A stretch of DNA of 64,000 bases from Candidatus Pantoea floridensis. Its GTDB lineage: Bacteria > Pseudomonadota > Gammaproteobacteria > Enterobacterales > Enterobacteriaceae. Position 1 is the first letter of the stretch, and the number at the start of each line of letters is the position of its first letter. The stretch covers positions 2,604,001 to 2,668,000 of the forward strand of contig NZ_OCMY01000001.1 in the NCBI RefSeq assembly GCF_900215435.1, in the 5' to 3' direction. Of this stretch, positions 32,347 to 41,908 are shown piece after piece. The position numbers and the translations under genes were made by a program. Under the pieces are notes generated by a model, which saw only the letters and a list, made by a program, of their open reading frames with translations, was not told where the DNA came from and searched no databases.

Positions 32347-34668
32347 ATGTCTTCACTCTTTCAGGGATTCACTCAGCAACGTCTTTTCAAAGTTGCCATT
32401 TTATCTTCGGCTATTCATGCCGCTTGCAGCTACGCCGCCAGCGATGAACCGGTATTGACCGTCACTGCGCCAAAACAGCAGGCCGGCAATAAAACCACGA
32501 TTACAGCGCAAGAACTGCAAAAACGCGGCGCCAATGACTTCGGTTCGATCATGCGTTATGAACCGCTGATCAGCGCAACCGGCTCCAGCGGCGGTTCATC
32601 GGCGGGCAAAAGTGGCTTCGACCGCGCGGGCTACACCGGTTATAACATCCGTGGCCTGGAGAGTAACCGCGTGGGTATGGATATCGATGGCATCCCGATT
32701 CCGGATGCTACCGGTCGTCCGTACGTCAGCCGCACCGGTAACAATACCTTTGGGATTGGCCGCGACTACATCGATCCCTACATGTTCGGCAGCGTTGATA
32801 TCGAGAAGGGCGCCACGGCGGTCGATCAACCCAACACCTCTATCGGCGGTAACGTGTCGTTTCACAACAAAACCGCCGATGACTACCTTAGCAGCGACAA
32901 AAATACGTACTTCGGTTACCAGAGTGATTATGACTCCTCGAACCGCAGCTGGCACAACGGCATTACTGCTGCAGCGGGTGATGACGAGCTGCGCGGCCTG
33001 TTTGTATATAGCCGCCGCGACGGTCAGGAAACCGAAAATAACAGCGGCGTGAAAGACGCCTATCCAGCTAACTGGCACTCCGATGCCTTTATGACGTCGG
33101 GCATCTGGCAGCCGAACGATCAGCATAAGCTGAGCGCCACTTTCGATTACTATCACAAAACCAATCACAGTCACTACGATACCTGGGACACCAGCGGTAA
33201 CACCGTGTGGGGCAGCGCGCAGCAGCAGAGTGATACGCGCCGCTGGGGCATCAATCTGGCGGATGAGTGGACGCCGTACAATGACTTCATCGATACGTTG
33301 ACCACGCGTGTTTACTGGCAGCAAACGCAGGCGCACGACAATACCTATCTGCCAACCAGCGCCAGTCAGTACGGCTTCGTCTATTCCGATTTCAATGTCG
33401 ATACTTACGGCTTTGACACGCGCGGTACCAAAACGCTGGGACGTCATGAGCTCAGCGCCGGTGTCAATGCGCGTCTGGATAACAGCGAGCGTCCGTTCCG
33501 TCAGGAACCGGCACCCAGTACCTTCAGCGCCATCACGCAACCGCAGGCCGACAGCCGCACTTTCGCGGTGGCCGGTTATTTGCAGGATAAGATCAACTTC
33601 GATCTTGATAGCCACAACTTCGCGATCATTCCCGGCGTACGCGTGATGTATCAAAGCACTAAGCCGAAGGATCTGGGCGATCTTACCAATGGCAGCGCGG
33701 TGCTGACCGAAGAGCAGGTTGATGCGCTGTACGGCAAAACCAACTCCGATACTCAGGTGCTGCCATCACTGACCTTCCAGTACGATTTGACGCCCGCGCT
33801 GACCACCTATCTGCAATATAAACGCGGCGTGCAGTTCCCTACCACCAGCCAGCTGTATGGCTCATGGAACCTCGGTTCCAGCTATGCCGGTAGCGCGCAG
33901 TATGCGCTGATTGGTAATACCGATCTGAAAACCGAAACCAGCAACAACTTCGAGTGGGGCCTGAAAGGTCAGGCCACCGAAGGCGTAACGGTTAACACGT
34001 CGGTGTTCTACAACCAGTATAAAAACTTCATCGCTTATACCCGCTATCGTCGCGCCACTAATCCGGAGATGTTCGTCAACGTACCGAGCAACATCTACAC
34101 CAGCTATCAGGCTGAAAACCGCGATAAGGCCTACATTTATGGTGCTGAGATCTCAACCAAAGTGAATTACGGCACTTGGTTCCCGCAGGTGGATGGCTTG
34201 AGCAGCACCTTTGCGCTGGGCTATAACGAAGGGAAATCGAAGTCCAGCTATGCCGGTGACAAGTACATCGATCTCGACAGCGTCGCGCCGTTGAAAGCCA
34301 TTGTTGGACTGGCGTGGGATGACAAAGCGCGTGGCTATGGCGCCGCGTTGACCGCCACCTTTGTGAAAGGTAAGCAGGCTACCGCCACCAACCGCGAAAG
34401 CTATACCAACACTGGCACGCCGATCACCGATGCCACCACCGATTATATGCGCGTGCCGGGATACGGCATGGTTGATGCCACGGCTTACTGGCAGGCGACG
34501 AAAAACGTCAAGTTGAGCGGTGGCATCTACAACATTACCGATCGCAAATACTGGGATTACACCAGCAGTCGTACGCTGACCAGCAGCAATGCCCAGGAAC
34601 GCAACGACATCAATCTGGCAGTGATGCCTGGCCGCACCTTCCAGCTGGGTGTGAACGTCGACTTCTAA
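32347..34668 (+). CDS. TonB-dependent heme/hemoglobin-type outer-membrane receptor
   Basis: This 773-residue receptor has a signal peptide to about residue 31. A TonB-box-like EPVLTVTA follows, then a plug domain (GYTGYNIRGLESNRVGMDID, SVDIEKGATAV, SIGGNVSFHNKTA) and a 22-strand barrel ending in an aromatic residue (GRTFQLGVNVDF). The plug and barrel look like the hemoglobin/transferrin/lactoferrin receptor group rather than classic HmuR/HemR: the usual FRAP motif is replaced by the FPTTSQLYG region, and NPNL by NTDLKTETS. It is first in line with hmuSTUV, so heme is the likely cargo. Import requires TonB-ExbBD encoded elsewhere. Confidence 0.88.
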   Translation: MSSLFQGFTQQRLFKVAILSSAIHAACSYAASDEPVLTVTAPKQQAGNKTTITAQELQKRGANDFGSIMRYEPLISATGSSGGSSAGKSGFDRAGYTGYNIRGLESNRVGMDIDGIPIPDATGRPYVSRTGNNTFGIGRDYIDPYMFGSVDIEKGATAVDQPNTSIGGNVSFHNKTADDYLSSDKNTYFGYQSDYDSSNRSWHNGITAAAGDDELRGLFVYSRRDGQETENNSGVKDAYPANWHSDAFMTSGIWQPNDQHKLSATFDYYHKTNHSHYDTWDTSGNTVWGSAQQQSDTRRWGINLADEWTPYNDFIDTLTTRVYWQQTQAHDNTYLPTSASQYGFVYSDFNVDTYGFDTRGTKTLGRHELSAGVNARLDNSERPFRQEPAPSTFSAITQPQADSRTFAVAGYLQDKINFDLDSHNFAIIPGVRVMYQSTKPKDLGDLTNGSAVLTEEQVDALYGKTNSDTQVLPSLTFQYDLTPALTTYLQYKRGVQFPTTSQLYGSWNLGSSYAGSAQYALIGNTDLKTETSNNFEWGLKGQATEGVTVNTSVFYNQYKNFIAYTRYRRATNPEMFVNVPSNIYTSYQAENRDKAYIYGAEISTKVNYGTWFPQVDGLSSTFALGYNEGKSKSSYAGDKYIDLDSVAPLKAIVGLAWDDKARGYGAALTATFVKGKQATATNRESYTNTGTPITDATTDYMRVPGYGMVDATAYWQATKNVKLSGGIYNITDRKYWDYTSSRTLTSSNAQERNDINLAVMPGRTFQLGVNVDF

Positions 34669-34677
34669 TCCCTTTTC

Positions 34678-34697
34678 GCCCTGCGGTGGCGCAGGGC
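34678..34697 (+). terminator. Hairpin between receptor and hmuS (attenuator)
   Basis: GCCCTGC (34678-34684) pairs with GCAGGGC (34691-34697) around a six-base loop and is followed by ATTTTC. The short T-run suggests a partial terminator that would lower hmuSTUV expression relative to the receptor. Confidence 0.5.
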
Positions 34698-34716
34698 ATT
34701 TTCATGGAGCAAGGCA

Positions 34717-35748
34717 ATGAACCCACGTTACGAACACTATCTGGCGCTGAAAGGCGAGCATCCGAAAAAGTACGCGCGCGATCTGGCGGCATTGATGGGC
34801 ATTGGCGAAGCACAGCTGTGCGAAGCCCGCGTTAGTCAGGATGCGCAGGCATTAAAAGCCGATTTTCCCGCCTTGCTGGCGGCGCTGTCCGCTGTCGGCG
34901 AGACCAAAAGTATCACCCGCAATGAGTATGCGGTGCACGAGCAGGTGGGCAAGTATGAAAACCTGCATCTTGGCGAACATGCCGGGCTGATTCTCAATCC
35001 GCGTGCCCTCGATCAGCGCCTGTTTCTCAATCAGTGGCACAGCGCATTCTTTCTGCGTGAGCAGACCGCACACGGCGAACGTCAAAGCATTCAGATTTTT
35101 GATCGCCACGCCGATGCGGTACTGAAAATCTACGTCACCGACAACACCGATATCACCGCCTGGGATGCGCTGATTGCCGGGTTTGTGGTGGAGCGCGCGG
35201 CGACAGTAGATCCGCAGCCCGCCAGCGCGGCGCAATACAGCCGCACGGTGGATGCCAGCAAAGTGGAGGCCGAATGGCGTGCGATGACCGATGTGCATCA
35301 GTTCTTTGGGCTGCTGAAGCGTCATAATCTCTCACGCCCGCAGGCATTCCACGCGGTGCCGGACGATCTGGCGCGTCAGGTGAGTAATGATTCCCTGGCG
35401 CAGCTGCTGGATGCAGCACAGCAGGATGGCAACGAAATCATGATTTTCATTGGCAATCGTGGCTGCACGCAGATCTTCACCGGCGCGGTGCAGAAGCTGA
35501 TGCCGATGGAGAACTGGATCAACATCTTCAATCCCACCTTCACGCTGCATCTGATGGCGGATCGCATCAGTGAAAGCTGGGTGACACGCAAACCGAGCGG
35601 CGACGGCTTCGTCACCAGTCTTGAACTGTTCGCTGCTGACGGCACGCAGATTGCGCAGCTGTATGGCCAGCGCAGCGAAGGCACGCCGGAACAGGCGCGC
35701 TGGCGCGAGCAGGTGACCTCGCTGAACAGCGCAGGGGCCACCGCATGA
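34717..35748 (+). CDS. hmuS: Hemin-degrading/hemin transport factor
   Basis: This 343-residue cytoplasmic protein is built from two related halves. MGIGEAQLCEARV and AVGETKSITRNEYAVHEQVG lie in the first half, and AEWRAMTDVHQFFGLL and MIFIGNRGCTQIFTG in the second. The latter supply the heme-pocket residues of the HmuS/HemS/ShuS family. It accepts heme after import and helps release iron or passes heme on. GGAGCAAGG precedes the ATG, and its stop overlaps hmuT (ATGA). Its length agrees with the family (about 340-350). Confidence 0.93.
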   Translation: MNPRYEHYLALKGEHPKKYARDLAALMGIGEAQLCEARVSQDAQALKADFPALLAALSAVGETKSITRNEYAVHEQVGKYENLHLGEHAGLILNPRALDQRLFLNQWHSAFFLREQTAHGERQSIQIFDRHADAVLKIYVTDNTDITAWDALIAGFVVERAATVDPQPASAAQYSRTVDASKVEAEWRAMTDVHQFFGLLKRHNLSRPQAFHAVPDDLARQVSNDSLAQLLDAAQQDGNEIMIFIGNRGCTQIFTGAVQKLMPMENWINIFNPTFTLHLMADRISESWVTRKPSGDGFVTSLELFAADGTQIAQLYGQRSEGTPEQARWREQVTSLNSAGATA

Positions 35749-36566
35749 GACGACTTCTGGCACTGCTTTGCGCGCTGACGCTGCCCACCTTCGCGGCGGA
35801 TCGAGTCATCTCCATCGGCGGCGATGTCACGCAGATTATCTATGCGCTGGATGCGCAGGCGAATTTGGTGGCACGCGACAGCACCAGCCAGCATCCGGCG
35901 CAGGCCAATAAGCTGCCGGATGTCGGTTATATGCGCCAGCTGAACGCCGAAGGGATTCTGGCGCTGAAGCCGACATTGGTGCTGAGCAGCGAGCTGGCCA
36001 AGCCGTCGCTGGTATTAGAGCAGGTGGCACAAGCCGGGGTAAAAGTGGTGGATGTCACCGGTAAAAATAGCCTTGATGCTATCGCGGAAAAAATCGCCAC
36101 CATCGGCAAGGCGCTGCATCGTGAAGATGCAGCTAACGCGCTGATTGAAAAAGTGAACAAGCAGCGCGCACAGATCCCGCAAAAACCGTTACCGATCAAA
36201 GTGCTGTTTATTATGGCGCACGGCGGCATGCGTACCCAGGCGGCCGGTGCGCAAACCGGCGCCGACGGTGCGATTCGCAGCGCGGGACTGATCAACGCCA
36301 TGGCCGCGGTGCCGCACTATCAGCAACTGTCGCAGGAGGGCGTGGTGGCGGCAGCACCGGATTTAATCGTGGTGGGCGAAGATGGTCTGCGCACGCTGGG
36401 CGGCGAAGAGAAAGTGTGGGCGCTGCCGGGGCTGGCAATGACGCCGGCCGGTCAGCATCGCGCGTTGCTGGTGGTGGATGAGATGGCGCTGCTGAGCTTT
36501 GGCCTGGATACGCCGGGTGCGATTGTGAAGTTGCGCCGTGCCGCTGAAGCCGCAAAACATGACTAA
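35745..36566 (+). CDS. hmuT: Heme ABC transporter periplasmic binding protein
   Basis: This 273-residue class III binding protein has a signal peptide MRRLLALLCALTLPTFA. The two lobes are joined by a rigid helix, with ADRVISIGGDVTQIIYAL and DVGYMRQLNAEGILALKPTL in the first lobe and FIMAHGGMRTQAAGAQTGAD in the second. The family uses a Tyr (in VGYMRQL) to bind heme iron, which is present. It overlaps hmuS by four bases and hmuU by eight. Confidence 0.92.
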   Translation: MRRLLALLCALTLPTFAADRVISIGGDVTQIIYALDAQANLVARDSTSQHPAQANKLPDVGYMRQLNAEGILALKPTLVLSSELAKPSLVLEQVAQAGVKVVDVTGKNSLDAIAEKIATIGKALHREDAANALIEKVNKQRAQIPQKPLPIKVLFIMAHGGMRTQAAGAQTGADGAIRSAGLINAMAAVPHYQQLSQEGVVAAAPDLIVVGEDGLRTLGGEEKVWALPGLAMTPAGQHRALLVVDEMALLSFGLDTPGAIVKLRRAAEAAKHD

Positions 36567-37557
36567 TGCATCCGTGCTGCGCTGGCTGTGTTTGATGGGC
36601 ATTAGCATGGTGATGTGCATGCTGCTGGCCGCCAACTTCGGCGCGATGCCACTTTCGATGCGTACCTTATGGCGCGCGCCGCTGAGCGATATGGCGTGGC
36701 AAATCTGGATCAATATCCGCCTGCCGCGCGTGCTGCTGGCGGTGCTGCTCGGCATGGCGCTGGCGGTTTCGGGCGCGGTGATGCAGGGATTGTTTCGCAA
36801 CCCGCTGGCGGATCCCGGTTTACTCGGCATTAGCAGCGGTGCCGGTTTGGCGGTAGCGCTCTCGATCGTTATTCCGCTCGGCTTACCGCCGCTGCTGGCA
36901 TTGTGGCTGCCGAGCATTGCCGCCTTCATCGGCAGCTTGGTCGTCACGCTGCTGATTTTCAGTTTTAGCCGCCTGGCGCTGGGCAATTTGTCGCGTTTGC
37001 TGCTGGTCGGCATCGCGATTAATGCCTTGTGCGGTGCGGCGGTTGGCGTGCTTTCCTGGCTGAGTAACGATCAGCAGCTGCGTCAGCTGGCGCTGTGGGG
37101 CATGGGCAGCCTGAGCGCGGCGCAATGGCCGAGTCTGGCGGTGTGTGCGGTGCTGATTCTGCCGGCGCTGATTGCTATCCAACTGCGCGCGCGTCGCCTC
37201 AACTTGCTGCAGCTCGGTGAGGAAGATGCGCATTATATGGGCATCGATGTGAAGCGTACGCAGCGTCAACTGCTGGTGCTGAGTGCGTTGTTGGTGGGAA
37301 CAGCGGTCTCGGTGAGCGGCATTATTGGTTTCGTGGGTTTAGTGGTGCCACACCTGATGCGTTTTTGTCTGGGCAGCGATCATCGCTGGATGTTGCCGGG
37401 CTCGGCGCTGGCGGGCGCGATTTTGCTGCTGCTGGCGGATACGCTGGCGCGCACGGTGGTGATCCCGGCAGAAATGCCGGTTGGCCTGTTAACCAGCCTG
37501 CTCGGTGGCCCGTGGTTTCTCTGGCTGATTCTGCGTGAGCCCAAGGGGGATGAATGA
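36559..37557 (+). CDS. hmuU: Heme ABC transporter permease
   Basis: This 332-residue FecCD/BtuC-type permease has about ten membrane helices. [20 protein letters not shown] is the first helix, and [20 protein letters not shown] and [20 protein letters not shown] are the family signatures. The coupling-helix region is near [20 protein letters not shown], with [20 protein letters not shown] after it. The ATG at 36559 overlaps the end of hmuT; a GTG at 36538 would add seven residues. It works as a dimer with HmuV. Confidence 0.92.
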   Translation: MTNASVLRWLCLMGISMVMCMLLAANFGAMPLSMRTLWRAPLSDMAWQIWINIRLPRVLLAVLLGMALAVSGAVMQGLFRNPLADPGLLGISSGAGLAVALSIVIPLGLPPLLALWLPSIAAFIGSLVVTLLIFSFSRLALGNLSRLLLVGIAINALCGAAVGVLSWLSNDQQLRQLALWGMGSLSAAQWPSLAVCAVLILPALIAIQLRARRLNLLQLGEEDAHYMGIDVKRTQRQLLVLSALLVGTAVSVSGIIGFVGLVVPHLMRFCLGSDHRWMLPGSALAGAILLLLADTLARTVVIPAEMPVGLLTSLLGGPWFLWLILREPKGDE

Positions 37558-38333
37558 GTGATTGCCTGCAGGCGCGCGGTCTGCGCTTTAGCCACGGCGC
37601 GCGCGCCTTAATCGATGACGTTTCGCTTAGCTTACAGCCCGGTGAAATGGTCGCGCTGATTGGTCCGAACGGCGCAGGGAAATCCACGCTGCTACGACTG
37701 CTAACTGGCTTTCTCATGCCAGAAGCAGGGGAATGCTGGCTCGGCGATCGCCCGTTAAATGCATGGCCGCGTGAACCGCTGGCGCAGCGCCGCGCCGTAA
37801 TGCGTCAGCAAAACAGCCTCACCTTTCCGTTAGTGGCGGCTGAAGTGGTGGCGATGGGCCGTGCGCCCTGGCCGGCCAGCCAATCGAAAGCGGTTATCGA
37901 AGAGGTGATGTACATCACCGGCAGCCTCGAGCTGGCAAAGCGCGATTATCGCTCGCTCTCTGGCGGGGAGCAGCAGCGCGTGCAGCTGGCGCGCGTGCTG
38001 GCGCAGCTGTGGCATGGCGATGGTCCGCGCGGCTGGCTGTTTCTTGATGAACCGACGTCGGCGCTCGATCTGTACTGGCAGCAGCACAGTTTGCGTTTGC
38101 TGCACCGCTTAACGCGCAACGGACGCTTTAGCGTCTGTACCGTGCTGCACGATCTTAATCTCGCATCGCTGTGGTCGGATCGCGTGTTGTTGTTGCATCA
38201 GGGCAAACTGGTGGCGCAGGGCGCACCGCAGGAAGTGATGACCGAATCCACGCTGACGCGCTGGTATCAGGCGGAGCTGGATGTGGTGATGCAGGAGGGA
38301 AAGAGCAGGCCGCAAATCCAACTGCGAGCCTGA
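37554..38333 (+). CDS. hmuV: Heme ABC transporter ATP-binding protein
   Basis: This 259-residue ATPase overlaps hmuU by four bases (ATGA). It has Walker [11 protein letters not shown]-loop MRQQNSLTF, signature [18 protein letters not shown] and Walker [15 protein letters not shown]. The switch histidine is in [20 protein letters not shown]. It is the last gene of the heme operon, and a back-to-back hairpin pair follows 19 bp later. Confidence 0.93.
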   Translation: MSDCLQARGLRFSHGARALIDDVSLSLQPGEMVALIGPNGAGKSTLLRLLTGFLMPEAGECWLGDRPLNAWPREPLAQRRAVMRQQNSLTFPLVAAEVVAMGRAPWPASQSKAVIEEVMYITGSLELAKRDYRSLSGGEQQRVQLARVLAQLWHGDGPRGWLFLDEPTSALDLYWQQHSLRLLHRLTRNGRFSVCTVLHDLNLASLWSDRVLLLHQGKLVAQGAPQEVMTESTLTRWYQAELDVVMQEGKSRPQIQLRA

Positions 38334-38352
38334 TTGTAATGCCTGTGTTTTC

Positions 38353-38401
38353 GTAGGGTGGGCATTCATGCCCACCAGGTCGCCATGAATGGCGACCCTA
38401 C
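38353..38401. repeat. Family A paired hairpin element, locus 8 (outward order)
   Basis: GTAG plus GGTGGGCAT-TC-ATGCCCACC (38353-38376) is followed one base later by GGTCGCCAT-GA-ATGGCGACC plus CTAC (38378-38401). Here the two conserved flanks face outward, unlike most other loci. It separates convergent hmuV and acuI. Confidence 0.83.
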
Positions 38402-38407
38402 GACACA

Positions 38408-39391
38408 TCAGCGGCAATCAACGATTAACCGGCCACGCACTTTCCCCGCCAGCAGCTGCTCGGCACCTTCCCGCGCTTCGCTCAGCGGAATCACCTTGGT
38501 GAGTTGCTGCAGCAAGTCGCCATCCACCAGTTCCGCCAGACGCTGCCACGCCTGCTGACGCAGCGGTTTTGCGCACATCACGCTATCCACGCCCGCCAGA
38601 ATCACGCCGCGCAGAATGAACGGCGCCACGCTGGTTGGCAGATCTAACCCTTGCGCCATGCCGCAGGCTGCGACCACGCCATCGCGCTTGATGCCTGCTA
38701 ACACGTTAGCTAGCGTGTGGCTGCCAACGCTATCAATTGCTGCCGCCCAGCGCTCTTTCGCCAGCGGCTTGCCTGGCTCGCTCAGTTCCGCACGATCGAT
38801 AACCGAGGCAGCGCCCAGCGTGTTGATCAGATAATCGCTGTCGCTGGCGCGCCCGCTGGAAGCCACTACTTCATAGCCAAGCCGCGCCAGCAGGCTAACG
38901 GCAAAGCTGCCGACACCGCCGCTCGCGCCGGTGACTAATACCGGACCATGCTGTGGCGTGATGCCCTGTTTCTCCAGCGCCAGCACGCACAGCATGGCGG
39001 TGAAACCGGCGGTGCCAATCGCCATGGTTTGCAGCGGGCTGAGCGCGGACGGCACTTTCACCAGCCAGTCACCCGAAACGCTGGCTTTCTGCGCCAGTCC
39101 GCCCCAATGTTTTTCACCCACGCCCCAGCCGGTGAGCAGCGCGACATCGTCCTGCTGCCATTCAGGATGGCGGCTGCTAATCACCCGGCCGACAAAATCG
39201 ATGCCTGGCACCATTGGGAACTGACGCACAATCGGGCCTTTGTTGCAGATGGCGAGCGCGTCTTTGTAGTTGAGCGTGGAGTAGCTTACTTCGAGGGTGA
39301 CATCCTGATCGGGAAGTTGTTTTTCTGAAAGGTCTTGCAAGGTGGTGCGATAACCCTGTTCGTCATTTTCAATGACCAATGCCTTAAACAT
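38408..39391 (-). CDS. acuI: Acrylyl-CoA reductase-type MDR oxidoreductase
   Basis: This 327-residue zinc-independent medium-chain reductase matches the AcuI/YhdH group. LNYKDALAICNKGPIVRQFP lies in the first domain, then the nucleotide-binding VTGASGGVGSFAVSLLARLG, DYLINTLGAASVIDR and the C-terminal GKVRGRLIVD. YhdH/AcuI reduces acryloyl-CoA to propionyl-CoA with NADPH. GGAGGCTAC lies before the ATG. It stands alone, facing away from speC. Confidence 0.92.
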   Translation of the reverse strand: MFKALVIENDEQGYRTTLQDLSEKQLPDQDVTLEVSYSTLNYKDALAICNKGPIVRQFPMVPGIDFVGRVISSRHPEWQQDDVALLTGWGVGEKHWGGLAQKASVSGDWLVKVPSALSPLQTMAIGTAGFTAMLCVLALEKQGITPQHGPVLVTGASGGVGSFAVSLLARLGYEVVASSGRASDSDYLINTLGAASVIDRAELSEPGKPLAKERWAAAIDSVGSHTLANVLAGIKRDGVVAACGMAQGLDLPTSVAPFILRGVILAGVDSVMCAKPLRQQAWQRLAELVDGDLLQQLTKVIPLSEAREGAEQLLAGKVRGRLIVDCR

Positions 39392-39440
39392 GTAGCCTCC
39401 GGCTGGTTGAGGAAAGTTGAATAATAGTACTCCTTTTTTT

Positions 39441-39551
39441 CCCTCACCCTAACCCTCTCCCGCAAGCGGGCGAGGGAACCGATCCAGCAGCGCTTAATTA
39501 TCGCTCCGACTGCTCCCTCTCCCGTATAACGGGAGAGGGCTGGGGTGAGGG
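39441..39551. repeat. Family B inverted-repeat element, copy 4
   Basis: The left arm CCCTCACCCTAACCCTCTCCC (39441-39461) and right arm GGGAGAGGGCTGGGGTGAGGG (39531-39551) pair with two mismatches. Inner hairpins CTCCCGCAAGCGGGCGAG and CTCCCGTATAACGGGAG sit at the ends. It lies upstream of both divergent genes, acuI and speC. Confidence 0.8.
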
Positions 39552-39687
39552 TACGGTTGTTCCTGCAAAAAAAAGATGACATGATTGCGCCCCAGTCAGC
39601 CATCTACTCCCTTATGACTTTCGCCGAGGAAATCTCCTCATTGCTGTGCCATCGGCACCCACTCATCCTTGCTCAGGGATTTGTGTT

Positions 39688-41835
39688 ATGAACCCATTGA
39701 AAATTGCTGCCAGCGTTGCTGTCGCGCCAAGTCTCAGCCTGAATACCACACGCGACGTGGTGACGCTGGACAATACTGATTTCACCGATGTCGCTGCGGT
39801 GGTGGTCACCCTGTCAGATACGCGCAGCGGTGTGTTAACGCTGTTGCAGAAGATCGGCTTTAATCTGCCGGTGTTTGTCGCCAATGCGTTCGATGAAGAC
39901 GTACTAAAGCTGCCGGGCGTCACCGCTGAAATCAACGGCGCGCCGGAAGAGTGGCAGGCGCTGGAAGACGCGGCGCTGGCGTATGAATCAGCATTGCTGC
40001 CGCCGTTCTTCGATACGCTCACGCGCTACGTTGATATGCAGAACAGCACCTTTGCTTGCCCGGGACATCAGGGCGGCGCGTTTTTCCGCAAACATCCGGC
40101 GGGACGGCAGTTTTATGAGTTCTATGGCGAGAACGTGTTCCGTTCCGATATGTGCAACGCTGACGTCAAGCTGGGCGATTTGCTGATCCACGAAGGCTCC
40201 GCCAAAGATGCGCAGAAGTTCGCGGCCAAAGTGTTTAACGCCGACAAAACCTATTTCGTGCTTAACGGCACCTCCAGCGCCAATAAAGTGGTGACCAATG
40301 CGCTGCTAACGCGCGGCGATCTGGTGCTGTTTGACCGCAACAACCATAAATCCAATCACCACGGTGCGCTGATTCAGGCGGGCGCAACGCCGGTGTATCT
40401 GGAGGCGGCGCGTAACCCGTTTGGCTTTATCGGCGGCATTGATGCGCACTGCTTTGACGATGCCTATCTGCGTGAGCAGATTGCGAAAGTGGCGCCGCAT
40501 CGCGCTCAGGATCAGCGGCCTTTCCGCCTGGCGATTATCCAGCTTGGTACTTATGACGGCACGGTGTACAACGCGCGGCAGGTGGTCGATCGCATCGGGC
40601 ATCTGTGTGATTACATCCTGTTTGACTCAGCGTGGGTCGGCTATGAGCAGTTCATCCCGTTGATGGCCGGCTGCTCGCCGCTGACGCTGGAGTTGGACGC
40701 GAACGATCCCGGTATTTTTGTTACGCAGTCAGTGCACAAGCAGCTGGCCGGTTTCTCGCAGACCTCGCAAATCCACAAGAAAGACAATCACATCCGTGGG
40801 CAAAAGCGCTTCTGTCCGCACAAGCGCCTCAATAATGCCTTTATGCTGCACGCCTCCACCAGCCCGTTCTATCCGCTGTTTGCCGCGCTGGATATCAACG
40901 CCCGTATGCACCAAGGCGAAGCGGGGCGCAGCATGTGGCACGAGTGCGTCACCATCGGCATTGATGCGCGCAAAGCGATTCTGGAACGCTGTGAGATGAT
41001 CCAACCGTTCCTGCCAGAAAAAGTGCACGGCAAGCTGTGGCAAACGGCGGAAACCGAAGCCATTGCCGCCGATCCTGCTTACTTTAGTCTTGAACCGGGG
41101 GCGAAGTGGCACGGTTTTGAAGGTTACGCGCAGGATCAGTATTTGGTCGACCCGTGTAAGCTGCTGCTCACCACGCCGGGCATTGATGCCGCCAGCGGTG
41201 AATACACCCGCTTCGGCATTCCCGCGACGATTCTGGCTAACTACCTGCGTGAGAACGGTATCGTGCCGGAAAAGTGCGACCTGAACTCGATTCTGTTCCT
41301 GCTGACGCCCGCTGAAACACCGGAGAAGATGGCGCATCTGGTGGCGATGCTGGTGCAGTTTGAGCAGCACGTGCGTGAGGATGCGCTGCTGGCGGAAGTG
41401 CTGCCGAGCGTCTATCGCAAGAATATCGAGCGTTACAAAGATTACACGCTGCGCCGCCTGTGCCAGGAGATGCACGATCTCTACGTCAGCTTCGACGTGA
41501 AGGATTTACAGAAAGCGATGTTCCGCTCGGCCTGTTTCCCACCGGTGAAAGTGAATCCGCAGGATGCGCATCAGGCGTATATTCGCGGCGAAGTGGAGCT
41601 GGTGCCCATTGCCAAAGCCGAAGGACGCATTGCGGCAGAAGGCGCATTGCCCTATCCGCCAGGCGTGCTGTGCGTGGTGCCGGGGGAAGTGTGGGGCGGG
41701 GCGGTGCAGCGCTATTTCCTCGCGCTGGAAGAGGGCATCAATCTCCTGCCGGGCTTTTCGCCGGAGCTGCAAGGGGTTTACACCGAGGAAGGGGAGAACG
41801 GGCGTAAGCATCTGGTGGCGAATATGATGGTTTAA
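39688..41835 (+). CDS. speC: Ornithine decarboxylase
   Basis: This 715-residue PLP enzyme (E. coli SpeC 711) converts ornithine to putrescine. It has the N-terminal wing domain (1-105), the PLP domain with CPGHQGGAFFRKHPAG and LNGTSSANKVV, and the cofactor Lys351 in SVHKQLAGFSQTSQIHKKD. The C-terminal domain ends AEGRIAAEGALPYPPGVLCV, then EEGENGRKHLVANMM. ATG 39688 has CAGGGA upstream. It is the first gene of the conserved backbone segment. In E. coli nupG lies between speC and mltC; here only a repeat element does. Confidence 0.95.
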   Translation: MNPLKIAASVAVAPSLSLNTTRDVVTLDNTDFTDVAAVVVTLSDTRSGVLTLLQKIGFNLPVFVANAFDEDVLKLPGVTAEINGAPEEWQALEDAALAYESALLPPFFDTLTRYVDMQNSTFACPGHQGGAFFRKHPAGRQFYEFYGENVFRSDMCNADVKLGDLLIHEGSAKDAQKFAAKVFNADKTYFVLNGTSSANKVVTNALLTRGDLVLFDRNNHKSNHHGALIQAGATPVYLEAARNPFGFIGGIDAHCFDDAYLREQIAKVAPHRAQDQRPFRLAIIQLGTYDGTVYNARQVVDRIGHLCDYILFDSAWVGYEQFIPLMAGCSPLTLELDANDPGIFVTQSVHKQLAGFSQTSQIHKKDNHIRGQKRFCPHKRLNNAFMLHASTSPFYPLFAALDINARMHQGEAGRSMWHECVTIGIDARKAILERCEMIQPFLPEKVHGKLWQTAETEAIAADPAYFSLEPGAKWHGFEGYAQDQYLVDPCKLLLTTPGIDAASGEYTRFGIPATILANYLRENGIVPEKCDLNSILFLLTPAETPEKMAHLVAMLVQFEQHVREDALLAEVLPSVYRKNIERYKDYTLRRLCQEMHDLYVSFDVKDLQKAMFRSACFPPVKVNPQDAHQAYIRGEVELVPIAKAEGRIAAEGALPYPPGVLCVVPGEVWGGAVQRYFLALEEGINLLPGFSPELQGVYTEEGENGRKHLVANMMV

Positions 41836-41838
41836 CAA

Positions 41839-41888
41839 GGTCGCCATAAATGGCGACCTTACGTGTAGGGTGGGCATTTATGCCCACC
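41839..41888. repeat. Family A paired hairpin element, locus 9
   Basis: GGTCGCCAT-AA-ATGGCGACC plus TTAC (41839-41862) faces GTAG plus GGTGGGCAT-TT-ATGCCCACC (41865-41888), with only two bases between the flanks. It lies between convergent speC and mltC. Confidence 0.85.
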
Positions 41889-41908
41889 GTTTCAATCATC
41901 GCACCGTC

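Noticed and set aside
32596..33654. 352-codon minus-strand frame inside the heme receptor gene
   Set aside because: It is antisense to the receptor barrel with no ribosome site or recognisable motif. The plus-strand frame has a signal peptide, plug and barrel.
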